A stretch of DNA of 22,261 nt from Micavibrio sp. UBA2705 (GTDB taxonomy: Bacteria; Pseudomonadota; Alphaproteobacteria; Micavibrionales; Micavibrionaceae). Positions 1 to 7,235 of the stretch are shown piece by piece. Under the pieces are notes generated by a model. It saw nothing but the letters and a program-made list of their open reading frames with translations. It searched no databases and was not told the origin of the DNA. Location: positions 1 through 22,261 of the forward strand of contig DELD01000006.1 in assembly GCA_002354205.1 (NCBI GenBank). Direction: 5' to 3'. A program made the position numbers and the translations under genes. Numbering within the stretch: position 1 is the first letter of the stretch; every line of letters starts with the position of its first letter.

Positions 1-107
1 GTATCATGTGCTAACCCTAGCTTTGAACTATATATTTTTATATGGTCAAACATATAAAACTTATGACCGAAACTATTAAATATTGCAAGCGAGTAGAGTG
101 AGCCATT

Positions 108-899
108 ATGCCGAGTTTAAAATCAGGAAAACGTATTTATGCCATTGGTGATATTCATGGCTACCTTGATGCATTAGAAAATATGCAGGCCGCGATATTT
201 GCTGACTTAAAGCAGGACGGCATTAATCCCAAAGCAAAAGACACTCAGGTATTTATCATCTATCTGGGTGATTATATTGATCGCGGCCCTGATTCTTCAG
301 GTGTTCTTGATAATCTGATCGCACAGCAGAAAATTAAAGACGGGATTACCCGCATATTTATTTGTGGTAATCATGACATTTGTCTACAAGATTTCGTTGA
401 TGATCGTATTGGGCCAGATACATTAAATTGGTTTAAATGGGGCGGGTTGAATACTTTAGAGTCATATGGCGTAAATGTTGATGACGTGCAATATGATGCC
501 CTGCGCCCCGCAGAAATTGAGCGTCTTCAAACCGAACTCTCGGCGCGTATGCCGAAAAAGCATAAAGCATTTATTGATAAGGCGCCGCTTGTGCATGTTG
601 AGGATGATTATTTATTCGCCCATGCAGGCATTGACCCTGAAAAATCAGTTTCAGCGCAAACGCAAGAAGATTTAACCTATATACGCGAGCCGTTTTTATC
701 GTGGGAAGCGCCATGTGAAAAATACGTTATCCATGGACATACGATAATTGAAGAGCCAGAAGCACTGCATCATCGTATCGGTATTGATGCCGGAATATAC
801 AAGCATGGGCGTTTAGGCTGCGTCGTTCTGGAGGGCGAGGGGCATAGATTCATTTACGCGCCAACGGATCATGCGGGTTTCTACGACCCGAAGCCATAG
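108..899 (+). CDS. Metallophosphoesterase, serine/threonine protein phosphatase-like
   Basis: A 263-residue calcineurin-like phosphoesterase of the PPP/ApaH branch, expected to use a two-metal centre to hydrolyse phosphoesters on proteins or on nucleotides such as diadenosine tetraphosphate. All family metal-binding blocks are visible: GDIHG at residues 14-18, GDYIDRG at 54-60, GNHD at 87-90, HAGID at 172-176 and HGHT at 209-212, so the enzyme looks intact. No signal peptide or membrane segment is seen, so it should be cytoplasmic. The ATG at 108 gives a first motif 13 residues in, as usual for the family. It stands alone and converges on the response regulator. Which substrate it prefers cannot be told from sequence. 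Confidence 0.93.
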   Translation: MPSLKSGKRIYAIGDIHGYLDALENMQAAIFADLKQDGINPKAKDTQVFIIYLGDYIDRGPDSSGVLDNLIAQQKIKDGITRIFICGNHDICLQDFVDDRIGPDTLNWFKWGGLNTLESYGVNVDDVQYDALRPAEIERLQTELSARMPKKHKAFIDKAPLVHVEDDYLFAHAGIDPEKSVSAQTQEDLTYIREPFLSWEAPCEKYVIHGHTIIEEPEALHHRIGIDAGIYKHGRLGCVVLEGEGHRFIYAPTDHAGFYDPKP

Positions 900-918
900 C
901 TTAAAACGCTGCGTTTAC

Positions 919-961
919 GCATTAATGATGGGGGGTGTGAAACACTGTGTTGTCTTAATGC
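919..961. other. Inverted repeat between convergent genes, possible weak terminator
   Basis: GCATTAA at 919-925 is matched perfectly by TTAATGC at 955-961, with a smaller GTGT/ACAC pairing inside. It lies in the gap between the convergent phosphoesterase and response-regulator genes, where a bidirectional terminator would be useful. There is no clean U-tract on either side, so this is only a candidate. Confidence 0.3.
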
Positions 962-982
962 ACGGGGCACGATGCCATAAGC

Positions 983-1360
983 TTAGCTTTGCGCTTTTTC
1001 CAGCTGTTCATTGACGGTGCGGATAAGAACTTCTGATTTAAAAGGCTTTTGAATTGTCGCGCTTGCAAAGGCCTCTGCGCCAGTAAGTGCCCAGTCGGCT
1101 GTTAAGGCTGCGCCGCCGCCAGAAATCACAATAATCGGCACGGTTTTATCACGTGCGCGGGCAAAAGTCATAATATCAAAGCCGTCTTTTTCAGGCATAA
1201 ACATATCTGTGATGATTAAATCATAGTCATTTTGTTCGATCGCAACTTGGCCTTCAGCGCCGTTGCAAGCTTCGCTGACAACGTGACCTTCATTTTCAAG
1301 TGTGTTCATGATGGCTTGGCGAATACCTTCCATATCATCAATTACCAGAATGTTTGCCAT
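983..1360 (-). CDS. Single-domain response regulator (CheY-like receiver)
   Basis: A 125-residue stand-alone receiver domain. The acidic pair is D8-D9, the phosphoacceptor is D52 in IITDMFMPEKDG, the conserved Ser/Thr is S80 in VISGGG, and the lysine is K105 in QKPF, so all catalytic positions are present. There is no output domain, so it should act by protein-protein contact or as a phosphorelay intermediate. No histidine kinase lies next to it, so its partner is encoded elsewhere. The start is supported by an AAGGA-like ribosome site just upstream, at about 1371-1375. Pathway (chemotaxis, stress, cell cycle) cannot be decided. Confidence 0.93.
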   Translation of the reverse strand: MANILVIDDMEGIRQAIMNTLENEGHVVSEACNGAEGQVAIEQNDYDLIITDMFMPEKDGFDIMTFARARDKTVPIIVISGGGAALTADWALTGAEAFASATIQKPFKSEVLIRTVNEQLEKAQS

Positions 1361-1456
1361 TTGTGATCTATCCTTACATCTATATGCTGTATATTATATT
1401 GTATGTGTTGCGCATATTAAATACAACGTTTTTTTACTATGAAAACACAATATTTC

Positions 1457-1472
1457 CATACCTTTAGGTATG
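1457..1472 (-). other. Short hairpin over the stop codon of the tyrosine phosphatase gene
   Basis: CATACC at 1457-1462 and GGTATG at 1467-1472 pair perfectly around a four-base loop. The hairpin includes the TAA stop (1464-1466) of the upstream minus-strand gene. No U-run follows, so it is more likely a 3'-end stabiliser or chance than an intrinsic terminator. Confidence 0.3.
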
Positions 1473-1916
1473 ATTCTTAATGAATATATCTAACGATTCA
1501 TCCAATTTCGTGAACATATTGTTGAAATTGCGCTGGTCGCCGTAATATGGGTCTTCAACGTCAGATGGCGCGCCGTATATATGTTGATTGAACAGTTTTA
1601 TTTTATGGCGCTGCGGCGCAGGGCATATATTACGCAATATTTCCAAATGACCGTTATCCATGGCGTAAATAAGGTCAAAGGAGCTAAAATCATCTGCGCA
1701 GACTTTTCGTGCGCGTAGCGGCGACATATCAACCCCATATTGATGCGCGCATTGAATGGCACGATGATCTGGCGGCTCGCCAATGTGATAAGCTGCAACG
1801 CCAGCAGAATCTATAGTATAGGATGCTAAGCCGCGCTGCTCTAATTTGTGCCTAAGCAGCGCTTCTGCGCTGGGGGAACGGCATATATTCCCTGTGCATA
1901 CAAAAAGAATGTTCAT
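1464..1916 (-). CDS. Low-molecular-weight protein-tyrosine phosphatase
   Basis: A 150-residue LMW-PTP family enzyme. The phosphate-binding P-loop CTGNICRS begins at C7, the nucleophile, with R13 as the anion-binding arginine. The general-acid motif DPYY lies at residues 122-125, which matches the family arrangement of N-terminal P-loop and C-terminal DPYY. Length is typical and no signal peptide is seen, so it should be cytoplasmic. Family members dephosphorylate tyrosine on kinases and exopolysaccharide regulators. A second relative, arsenate reductase ArsC, shares the fold, but the DPYY and N-terminal signature favour phosphatase. It is divergent from olsB, with a 120-bp shared upstream region. 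Confidence 0.94.
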   Translation of the reverse strand: MNILFVCTGNICRSPSAEALLRHKLEQRGLASYTIDSAGVAAYHIGEPPDHRAIQCAHQYGVDMSPLRARKVCADDFSSFDLIYAMDNGHLEILRNICPAPQRHKIKLFNQHIYGAPSDVEDPYYGDQRNFNNMFTKLDESLDIFIKNHT

Positions 1917-2050
1917 ATTAATGCTTTTTTGCTCTAAAGATGTTGGTTAGGGTAAAGAATAGATTGACCTTAGCAAGATTTTTCTTAGGATACAAATTGT
2001 CTATACGCTGCATTTAAGAGAGTTGTTTTTCTATACAATTGAAAGTTGCC

Positions 2051-2893
2051 ATGACTACAAAAAGTGAAAACGAAATTGAAATCGAAGTGAAAATCGCAGA
2101 CAGCCCCGCACTGATCGAGGCTGCGCAGCGTGTGCGTTATAGTGTTTTTTATGATGAGTATGGCGCACAGCCCACGGCACAAATGGCAAAAGAAAAACTC
2201 GATATTGATAAATACGATGTGATCACAGACCATCTTGTGGTTATTGATCATTCTGAAAAAGAAAACCTTGGTGTGGTCGGCACATATCGGATGCTACGTG
2301 CAGATAAGCTGGGTGCGGAACATGATTTCTACACAGCAAGTGAATATGACATTCACAAGTTAAAGGAATCGGGCGCTGATTTGTTGGAACTTGGCCGTTC
2401 TTGCGTGATGCCAGAATATCGCACGCGCCCTGTCTTGCAACTACTCTGGCAGGGGATAGCATCTTACTTGGCGGAGCATAAGATTGACTTGATGTTTGGC
2501 TGCGCGAGTTTTAACGGTACGGATATCAGCAAAATCGAAAAAGAATTATCTTATCTTTATCACTACCACCTCGCGACAGACTCGCTGCGGGCAAAGGCGC
2601 TTGATGATTTATACGTTGATATGAATATTTTGCCGAAAAATGAAGTCAGTCATAATATGAAACAAATTTTCACTAATTTACCGCCGTTAATTAAGGGCTA
2701 TTTGCGTGTTGGTGCATCTATTGGTGATGGCGCGATTATTGACCGGCAGTTTAACACGGTGGATGTTTGCATTATTATGCCGACCCATTTGGTGACGGAA
2801 CGTTATTTGAAACATTACCAGCGTAAAACGCAGGGGTTAATGCCGGCGGACTCTCAATTCGCAAGAGAGATGCAGGCAAATGACAAAAATTAA
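2051..2893 (+). CDS. olsB: L-ornithine N(alpha)-acyltransferase OlsB (GNAT family)
   Basis: About 280 residues. It is expected to transfer a 3-hydroxyacyl group from acyl-ACP to ornithine, giving lyso-ornithine lipid. Family-typical blocks are seen: RYSVFYDEYG (residues 29-38), a DHLVV-ID strand, VVGTYRMLRA, LELGRSCVMPEYRTR (112-126) and FGCASFNGTD (149-158). I prefer the ATG at 2051 over the in-frame TTG at 2039, because a purine-rich GAAAG lies five bases before the ATG and nothing suitable precedes the TTG. The gene overlaps olsA by 14 bp, so the two are almost certainly co-translated. A possible promoter (TTGACC, then TAGGAT after 16 bases) lies upstream. OlsB proteins are often annotated as hemolysin-like GNAT. 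Confidence 0.9.
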   Translation: MTTKSENEIEIEVKIADSPALIEAAQRVRYSVFYDEYGAQPTAQMAKEKLDIDKYDVITDHLVVIDHSEKENLGVVGTYRMLRADKLGAEHDFYTASEYDIHKLKESGADLLELGRSCVMPEYRTRPVLQLLWQGIASYLAEHKIDLMFGCASFNGTDISKIEKELSYLYHYHLATDSLRAKALDDLYVDMNILPKNEVSHNMKQIFTNLPPLIKGYLRVGASIGDGAIIDRQFNTVDVCIIMPTHLVTERYLKHYQRKTQGLMPADSQFAREMQANDKN

Positions 2894-3647
2894 AGCCTGC
2901 TTTAAAATTGCCTTGTTTCTTCTTTGGTGCTTATTATGTGCGCCAACTCAATTTATATACTTATTGTTCGTCAAGGGGCCAAGTGCCTATACGCTGCCCT
3001 ATATTTGGCAGCGCGGTGTGTGCAGAATATTCGGCATTAAGGTCGTTATATCGGGCGCGCCTATATCTACGGCGCAGACTGTTTTTTGTTCAAATCATAT
3101 CTCTTATTTAGATATACCCGTCATCGGCTCTGCGCTCAAAGCATCTTTCGTTGCAAAAGGTGAAGTTGAAAGTTGGCCTGTTTTTGGCTTTCTCTCAAAA
3201 TTACAACAAACGATTTTTATTTCGCGCAAACGCAGCGATGCACACCGCGCAGGAGAGCAAATCGAACAGAATTTACAACAGGGTAAGAATATTATTATTT
3301 TCCCTGAAGGCACATCTAGTGATGGCAGCAATGTCCTCGCTATGAAAGCAGCGCTGTTTTCACCTGTGGCTGGTTTGGAAAACACGGTCATACAGCCTTT
3401 TTCAATCTGCATCAGAAATGTTGATAAACAAAACGTCGCAGATGCCAGCGCTCCGCAAGAACTGCGGGACCTTTATGCGTGGTATGGTGATATGGATCTC
3501 GCGCCACATTTATGGGCGTTTGCACAACATAAAGGCGCAGTGATAGAGCTCGTCTTTCATGCGCCAATTGCGGCTGATGGTGGCGCGGACCGCAAGGCAC
3601 TCGCCGCGCAATGTGAAGAAAAAATAAGAAACCCCCTTGTATCATAA
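2880..3647 (+). CDS. olsA: Lyso-ornithine lipid O-acyltransferase OlsA (PlsC family)
   Basis: A 255-residue membrane-bound acyltransferase that should add the second acyl chain to lyso-ornithine lipid. The catalytic HX4D motif is H73-I-S-Y-L-D78, and the substrate-binding FPEGT is at residues 141-145. A hydrophobic stretch at about residues 9-30 should anchor it in the inner membrane. PlsC (1-acylglycerol-3-phosphate acyltransferase) has the same motifs, and the OlsA call rests mainly on direct coupling to olsB. The ATG at 2880 sits inside the end of olsB, with a GAGAG-type ribosome site just upstream. Ornithine lipids replace phospholipids under phosphate limitation in many alphaproteobacteria, but no Pho box was identified here. 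Confidence 0.9.
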   Translation: MTKIKACFKIALFLLWCLLCAPTQFIYLLFVKGPSAYTLPYIWQRGVCRIFGIKVVISGAPISTAQTVFCSNHISYLDIPVIGSALKASFVAKGEVESWPVFGFLSKLQQTIFISRKRSDAHRAGEQIEQNLQQGKNIIIFPEGTSSDGSNVLAMKAALFSPVAGLENTVIQPFSICIRNVDKQNVADASAPQELRDLYAWYGDMDLAPHLWAFAQHKGAVIELVFHAPIAADGGADRKALAAQCEEKIRNPLVS

Positions 3648-3709
3648 ATTAAAACTGGTAAAAAATAGATCAGTTAGTTTAATAAAAAAATGAATAGAAA
3701 GATTAAGTT

Positions 3710-3928
3710 ATGAGCTTTTCAGGTGAAGAAATCACACGCGTCCAGAAAACATTGCAAAAACGCTTTAACAACGAAGAAGTTACATTGCGTCGCCGCGATA
3801 AAGCAGACGATTCAGTTGAAGTCTATATGAGCGGCGAATTTATAGCGCTTGTCTATAAAGACGAAGATGAGGGCGAAGTTTCATACGATTTGAACATGTC
3901 AATTTTGGAAGAAGACCTCCTAAAGTAA
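3710..3928 (+). CDS. DUF3126 family protein
   Basis: A 72-residue acidic protein matching the DUF3126 pattern: an N-terminal helix (EEITRVQKTLQKRF), a charged middle strand with VEVYMSGEFIALVYKDEDEGEVSY, and a conserved end MSILEEDL. The family is restricted largely to Alphaproteobacteria and has no established function. No signal peptide, metal site or membrane segment is seen. It stands 62 bp after olsA, so it could share its transcript or have its own promoter. Length is typical and the gene looks complete. Confidence 0.85.
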   Translation: MSFSGEEITRVQKTLQKRFNNEEVTLRRRDKADDSVEVYMSGEFIALVYKDEDEGEVSYDLNMSILEEDLLK

Positions 3929-3967
3929 GCATATATCCTTAAAAATACGTGTTTATATATCCAAAGA

Positions 3968-3997
3968 TTGCAAAGTAAATGCATAATATAGTACAAT
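3968..3997 (+). promoter_or_regulatory. Possible promoter of the secreted-protein gene
   Basis: A TTGCAA hexamer is followed after 18 bases by TACAAT in an AT-rich stretch 75-110 bases upstream of the exported-protein gene. It fits a sigma-70 type promoter moderately well. The remaining leader would contain the palindrome at 4025-4040. Confidence 0.35.
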
Positions 3998-4024
3998 AAT
4001 AAGCGGTATATAATTGCAAAGAAA

Positions 4025-4040
4025 GATGCTCGTGAGCATC
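4025..4040 (+). other. Perfect 16-bp inverted repeat in the leader of the secreted-protein gene
   Basis: GATGCTC and GAGCATC flank a GT centre. It lies 35 bp before the start codon and could be a hairpin in the mRNA leader or a regulator binding site. There is no U-tract, so it is not an intrinsic terminator. Confidence 0.45.
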
Positions 4041-4074
4041 CATATAAGTCATATTCAGTTAGCTAGGGGCACAT

Positions 4075-4950
4075 ATGTTTAAATCCGGTTTGAAGTTACG
4101 TTTAGTAGGGCAGCTCACTTGTGTGTTTATGTTGGCATTTACGCTGACATCATTTTTACCTTTAGCTAATAACGCGCATGCCCAGAACCTCGAATCGAAT
4201 GTCTGCGATAATAACATTTGGGAAACGATGGTTGGGCGCGCGTGGATGGAAGCGCAGCGTGAAGTTGAAATCAGCCAAAGTATTATAACCCGTCCTGATA
4301 GTGTGCTTGAGCTATCATGTTTTGATGCATGGGCCAATAAGGCCGCTGGTGTCGTCGGGGCAATTTTCTCAGATTCGGAAAATAGTGGGTCAGCAACGCA
4401 AACGCAAATAACGACAGTAACGCAAGGGGCTATGGCCGAATACCTCTCTGGCGCGCAAATTTCAACTAGTAATCTTGGTGGTGGCTCACTGCCTCAGCAA
4501 TACAGTACAAACGCGACGCAGTCATTTTCAGCGTGCCAAGCCCAGCAAAGCGTGTGGACAGGTTTTAAGTGTAAGAACATGATGGACTTACGCTCGGTTG
4601 TTTTTGATGCGTTGAAAGACAAGGATCCGCGTTTATCATGGGTTGATGGCGGTTCACACCGCTGTCCTGATTCAGGGGCTGCCGCCGCAGGCAACATTCT
4701 TTTTGACCATAAAGATGTTTGGACAAAGGTTCTTAACTCACTGAATACGCCTGCAGTAGCTGCTGCGACGCCATCAGGAGATTACTTTGATGTTGTGACG
4801 ACTTTCTCATCGATGACTGCGCCAACAGGAGCGTGTTCTGCGCCAATACCTACGGGCGTAAGCATTGTACAGACAGATGGCAGCACAACCCCTGAAATGA
4901 TTTGTCCAAATCCTGGCTGTTCATATTCTGGCAGTGCCTGCGTAAGGTAG
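4075..4950 (+). CDS. Exported cysteine-rich protein of unknown function
   Basis: A 291-residue protein with a clear Sec signal peptide: basic start, hydrophobic core to about residue 31, and a likely cleavage after NAHA at 36. The mature part has nine cysteines (44, 82, 154, 166, 197, 254, 277, 282, 289), which suggests disulfides in the periplasm or outside the cell. The block around residues 52-84, with ARAWMEAQ-like RAWMEAQREV, then RPDSVLEL and SCFD, resembles a conserved segment I associate with uncharacterised secreted alphaproteobacterial proteins; this is from memory, not a search. A central Thr/Ser/Gln-rich stretch (about 105-150) looks like a linker. No enzyme motif is recognised. 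It may belong to a cell-surface or secretion system, but no such genes flank it. Confidence 0.85.
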   Translation: MFKSGLKLRLVGQLTCVFMLAFTLTSFLPLANNAHAQNLESNVCDNNIWETMVGRAWMEAQREVEISQSIITRPDSVLELSCFDAWANKAAGVVGAIFSDSENSGSATQTQITTVTQGAMAEYLSGAQISTSNLGGGSLPQQYSTNATQSFSACQAQQSVWTGFKCKNMMDLRSVVFDALKDKDPRLSWVDGGSHRCPDSGAAAAGNILFDHKDVWTKVLNSLNTPAVAAATPSGDYFDVVTTFSSMTAPTGACSAPIPTGVSIVQTDGSTTPEMICPNPGCSYSGSACVR

Positions 4951-4960
4951 GCTGTAACTC

Positions 4961-5242
4961 TTAAGATATTTGTATCGTTTTTGTGCGCGTAGTTTCTCCG
5001 CGCACAATTTTTATGGCAGACTTACTTATGCCGAGCGCCTTGGATAGGGCGTTAATTACCGCTTTATTCGCCTTACCGTTTTCGGGGGCGCAGCTTACAT
5101 AAACGCGCAGTTCAGTATTTTCATCAGCTTTTTCGCGCAAAATAATTTTATTCGCGGCTGCTTTTGGCGTAACGTAAATGTTGAAGGCTGCGCCATTCTG
5201 CGCTGCGACATACGCTTTTAATGCATCATCAGTTTTCGCCAT
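4961..5242 (-). CDS. DUF167 / YggU family protein (UPF0235)
   Basis: A 93-residue protein with the DUF167 signature: an N-terminal strand FNIYVTPKAAANKI, the loop ENGKANKAVINALSKALG, and a C-terminal strand KSAIKIVRGETTRTKTIQI. Members are small mixed alpha/beta proteins of unknown role found across bacteria, often near membrane or cell-division genes. The protein is complete and cytoplasmic. It is divergent from the PhnA-like gene and ends ten bases from the exported-protein gene, with no obvious terminator between. Confidence 0.9.
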   Translation of the reverse strand: MAKTDDALKAYVAAQNGAAFNIYVTPKAAANKIILREKADENTELRVYVSCAPENGKANKAVINALSKALGISKSAIKIVRGETTRTKTIQIS

Positions 5243-5338
5243 GCTTCTTGCCTGTTTACTTTCGTACTGTGCAATCTAAAATATGCAGGCTATAGTGGCG
5301 CTGTGTTCTTGTCATCTAAAATTACGAAAGATCTGAAA

Positions 5339-5683
5339 ATGAGTGAACTCCCCAAATGCACGCAGTGTAATTCTGCGTATACTTATGAATTACAAGATAT
5401 GTATGCCTGCCCAGAATGTGGTCATGAATGGCCACAAAATGCCGCGCCAGAAGGTGAAGACGGCGGAGCGAAAGAAATCAAAGACGCTGTTGGTAATGTA
5501 CTGCAAGATGGCGATACCGTCACTGTGATTAAAGATTTAAAGGTGAAGGGCTCATCTTCCGTGGTTAAAGTGGGCACAAAGGTCAAGGGCATCCGCCTTG
5601 TTGATGGTGACCATGACATTGACTGTAAAATTCCAGGCATTGGCCCAATGGGACTGAAATCACAATTCGTTAAAAAGGTATAA
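5339..5683 (+). CDS. phnA: PhnA/YjdM-type zinc-ribbon protein
   Basis: About 114 residues. A short N-terminal zinc ribbon has two CxxC pairs (CTQC near residue 7 and CPEC near residue 25), followed by a small beta-barrel domain with DAVGNVLQDGDTVTVIKDLKVKG and a C-terminal GIGPMGLKSQFVKK. This is the family named PhnA after its place beside phosphonate genes in Escherichia coli, but it does not cleave phosphonates and its true role is unclear. The ATG at 5339 is preferred over an in-frame GTG at 5303, because the family begins just before the first CxxC and a GAAAG site lies upstream. Confidence 0.9.
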   Translation: MSELPKCTQCNSAYTYELQDMYACPECGHEWPQNAAPEGEDGGAKEIKDAVGNVLQDGDTVTVIKDLKVKGSSSVVKVGTKVKGIRLVDGDHDIDCKIPGIGPMGLKSQFVKKV

Positions 5684-5736
5684 CGGCTTTAACTTTGGCG
5701 GGTCAGCGAGCGTGTTAATTTTTTAACAATATATGT

Positions 5737-5747
5737 GATGCTATAAT
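5737..5747 (+). promoter_or_regulatory. Extended -10 promoter for the carbonic anhydrase gene
   Basis: A perfect TATAAT at 5742-5747 is preceded by TGC, which forms an extended -10 element 45 bp before the start codon. No good -35 hexamer stands at 16-18 bases, as is common for extended -10 promoters. Confidence 0.45.
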
Positions 5748-5791
5748 TGTTTTTATTTTTAAAATCATTTGTTTAGACCAAAGGAAATTTC

Positions 5792-6526
5792 ATGATCCGT
5801 TCTCACCTTCTTACTTTTGCCTTTACCGCTACGCTTGCGCTATTGGCTGCTGCAATGCCTTCATATGCGGATGATGCGCAATGGGGCTATACAGGGGCGA
5901 ATGCGCCGCAAGCATGGGCTGATTTAAACGCAGATAACGCGCTGTGTAATGCGGGGTTAGAACAATCGCCGATAAACCTGAAAAATGCAGAAGACGTAGA
6001 TTTACCACCATTAAACGTGGAGTATAAAGAGGGCAATGCGGATGTGCTAAATAATGGGCGTACCATTCAGGTCAACGCCCAAGGCTCAGGCGGCGTACTG
6101 ATTGGTGAGGAAGATTACAATTTACTGCAATTTCATTTTCATACACCCAGTGAACATTATGTCGATGCCCGTCCATACCCGATGGAACTGCACATGCTCC
6201 ACCGCGCCGAAGATGGCCGCTTTGGCATGATCGCTGTATTCATCACTCTTGGTGATGACGCAAACCCCGCAATAGAGACATTATGGAGCGCCGCACAAAC
6301 ACAGGCCGCGATAACATTCTCCGCCCAAAGCTTGCTGCCTGAAAATTTAGATTACTATAAATATCAAGGCTCATTAGCCACCCCACCATGCACCGAAAAC
6401 ATCGCATGGTACATCCTAAAAACGCCCATAACGATATCCCAAGCACAGCTGAATGCATTCCAGGCCATGTTCCCTTTAAATGCCCGCCCTGTACAGGCAT
6501 TGAATGATCGGGTGGTAAGAGAGTGA
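5792..6526 (+). CDS. Periplasmic alpha-carbonic anhydrase
   Basis: A 244-residue alpha-class carbonic anhydrase, which interconverts CO2 and bicarbonate. The signal peptide is clear (cut near SYA at about residue 26), so it acts in the periplasm. The zinc ligands are H115 and H117 in LQFHFHTPSEH and H134 in MELHMLH. The family's Glu106 equivalent is E121. C52 and C200 match the conserved disulfide of bacterial members. Two positions differ from the classical enzyme: the NNGH proton-shuttle histidine is Arg (R90), and the first Thr of SLTTPP is Ala (A196 in SLATPP). The enzyme may therefore be slower or modified. The ribosome site AAAGGAAA precedes the ATG. A promoter with an extended -10 lies upstream. 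Confidence 0.95.
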   Translation: MIRSHLLTFAFTATLALLAAAMPSYADDAQWGYTGANAPQAWADLNADNALCNAGLEQSPINLKNAEDVDLPPLNVEYKEGNADVLNNGRTIQVNAQGSGGVLIGEEDYNLLQFHFHTPSEHYVDARPYPMELHMLHRAEDGRFGMIAVFITLGDDANPAIETLWSAAQTQAAITFSAQSLLPENLDYYKYQGSLATPPCTENIAWYILKTPITISQAQLNAFQAMFPLNARPVQALNDRVVRE

Positions 6527-6533
6527 AGCGTAT

Positions 6534-7109
6534 ATGAATTGGAAAACACAGCAGGATTTTAAGGGCAAAATTCGTCCTCCATATAGCGAAATGCGGAGTA
6601 ATAAATTCAAGCGGTGGAGAGAAGAGTTTCTCGCTGTCAAATTCTGTGAAGGTGTAAGCTGGGACGCTGCCTTAATATGCTCCCCTGATCGCGATGAGGG
6701 GGATGATGTTTTTATAAAAAATGGTGAACATTGCTACCCTTTCCAAATTACAGAGCTAGCACCGAAGAATCCTGAAGTGGCTGATGTATTCCCGCAATCG
6801 AGAAATATAGGAGGCGAATTCATGTTAAAGCCGTATGGGTCGCTCAAAGATGAGATCGGTCGTTCTGTACTTTCGTTAGTCCAAGCTAAAGATAATAAGT
6901 GCTATGCTGATCAGGAAAGCATGAATATCCTTATATATATTAACCCTCCTAATGTTGTTGTTGATGTCAGCCTTGATATTGATAAGGAAGCTTTAACGAG
7001 GCATTTGCGATCATCAAAATTCAGGACTGTTTCTTTGTGTGCGGGGGATGAAATTATTTTTATCAAAGGGGATATAAATGATTTGGCGGCAGTGTCAGAA
7101 CAGGGATAA
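6534..7109 (+). CDS. Uncharacterised 191-residue protein next to the prophage junction
   Basis: I do not recognise the family. The protein is soluble, with a basic N-terminus (residues 1-36), then acidic DRDEGDD (about 52-58), and the motif FQITE at about 71-75, followed by mixed alpha/beta sequence. An acidic residue on one strand and a (hydrophobic)-x-(I/V)-T-E strand after it is a pattern seen in some nuclease-fold proteins, but no clear PD-(D/E)xK triad can be claimed. The gene starts seven bases after the carbonic anhydrase stop, with AAGAGAG as ribosome site, so the two are probably co-transcribed. It is the last chromosomal gene before attL. Confidence 0.75.
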   Translation: MNWKTQQDFKGKIRPPYSEMRSNKFKRWREEFLAVKFCEGVSWDAALICSPDRDEGDDVFIKNGEHCYPFQITELAPKNPEVADVFPQSRNIGGEFMLKPYGSLKDEIGRSVLSLVQAKDNKCYADQESMNILIYINPPNVVVDVSLDIDKEALTRHLRSSKFRTVSLCAGDEIIFIKGDINDLAAVSEQG

Positions 7110-7161
7110 GTTTGGTGTTTTTATACTGTATTTTTATATCTATATGTAAGAAAAAGCTCAA

Positions 7162-7180
7162 TGGTGGAGGGGGCAGGATT
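7162..7180 (-). other. attL: 19-bp 3' fragment of a tRNA gene (probably tRNA-Tyr)
   Basis: On the minus strand this reads AATCCTGCCCCCTCCACCA. It divides exactly as the last three T-loop bases (AAT), a five-base T-stem strand (CCTGC), a seven-base acceptor strand (CCCCTCC), discriminator A, and CCA. The sequence upstream of it (7181 onward) is not tRNA-like, so only the 3' end is present. This is what a tRNA-targeting tyrosine integrase leaves at one end of an element. The acceptor strand implies GGAGGGG at the 5' end of the full tRNA, which fits alphaproteobacterial tRNA-Tyr. All phage genes lie to the right of it. Confidence 0.7.
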
Positions 7181-7214
7181 GGCGCTAAAATCGGTAGCCT
7201 TATAATCTGTTTAA

Positions 7215-7226
7215 AAACAATTGTTT
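7215..7226. repeat. 12-bp palindrome AAACAATTGTTT inside attL region
   Basis: A perfect palindrome lies between the tRNA fragment and the 11-bp-spaced repeats. It could be a binding site for an excision or bending protein, or chance in AT-rich DNA. Confidence 0.35.
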
Positions 7227-7235
7227 AGCGGCGAT

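Noticed and set aside
2039..2050. TTG start for olsB
   Set aside because: The nearest purine-rich site is about 17 bases away, while the ATG at 2051 has one five bases upstream.
4025..4040. Terminator after DUF3126
   Set aside because: The perfect hairpin lacks a U-tract and lies close to the downstream start, so a leader or operator role is more likely.
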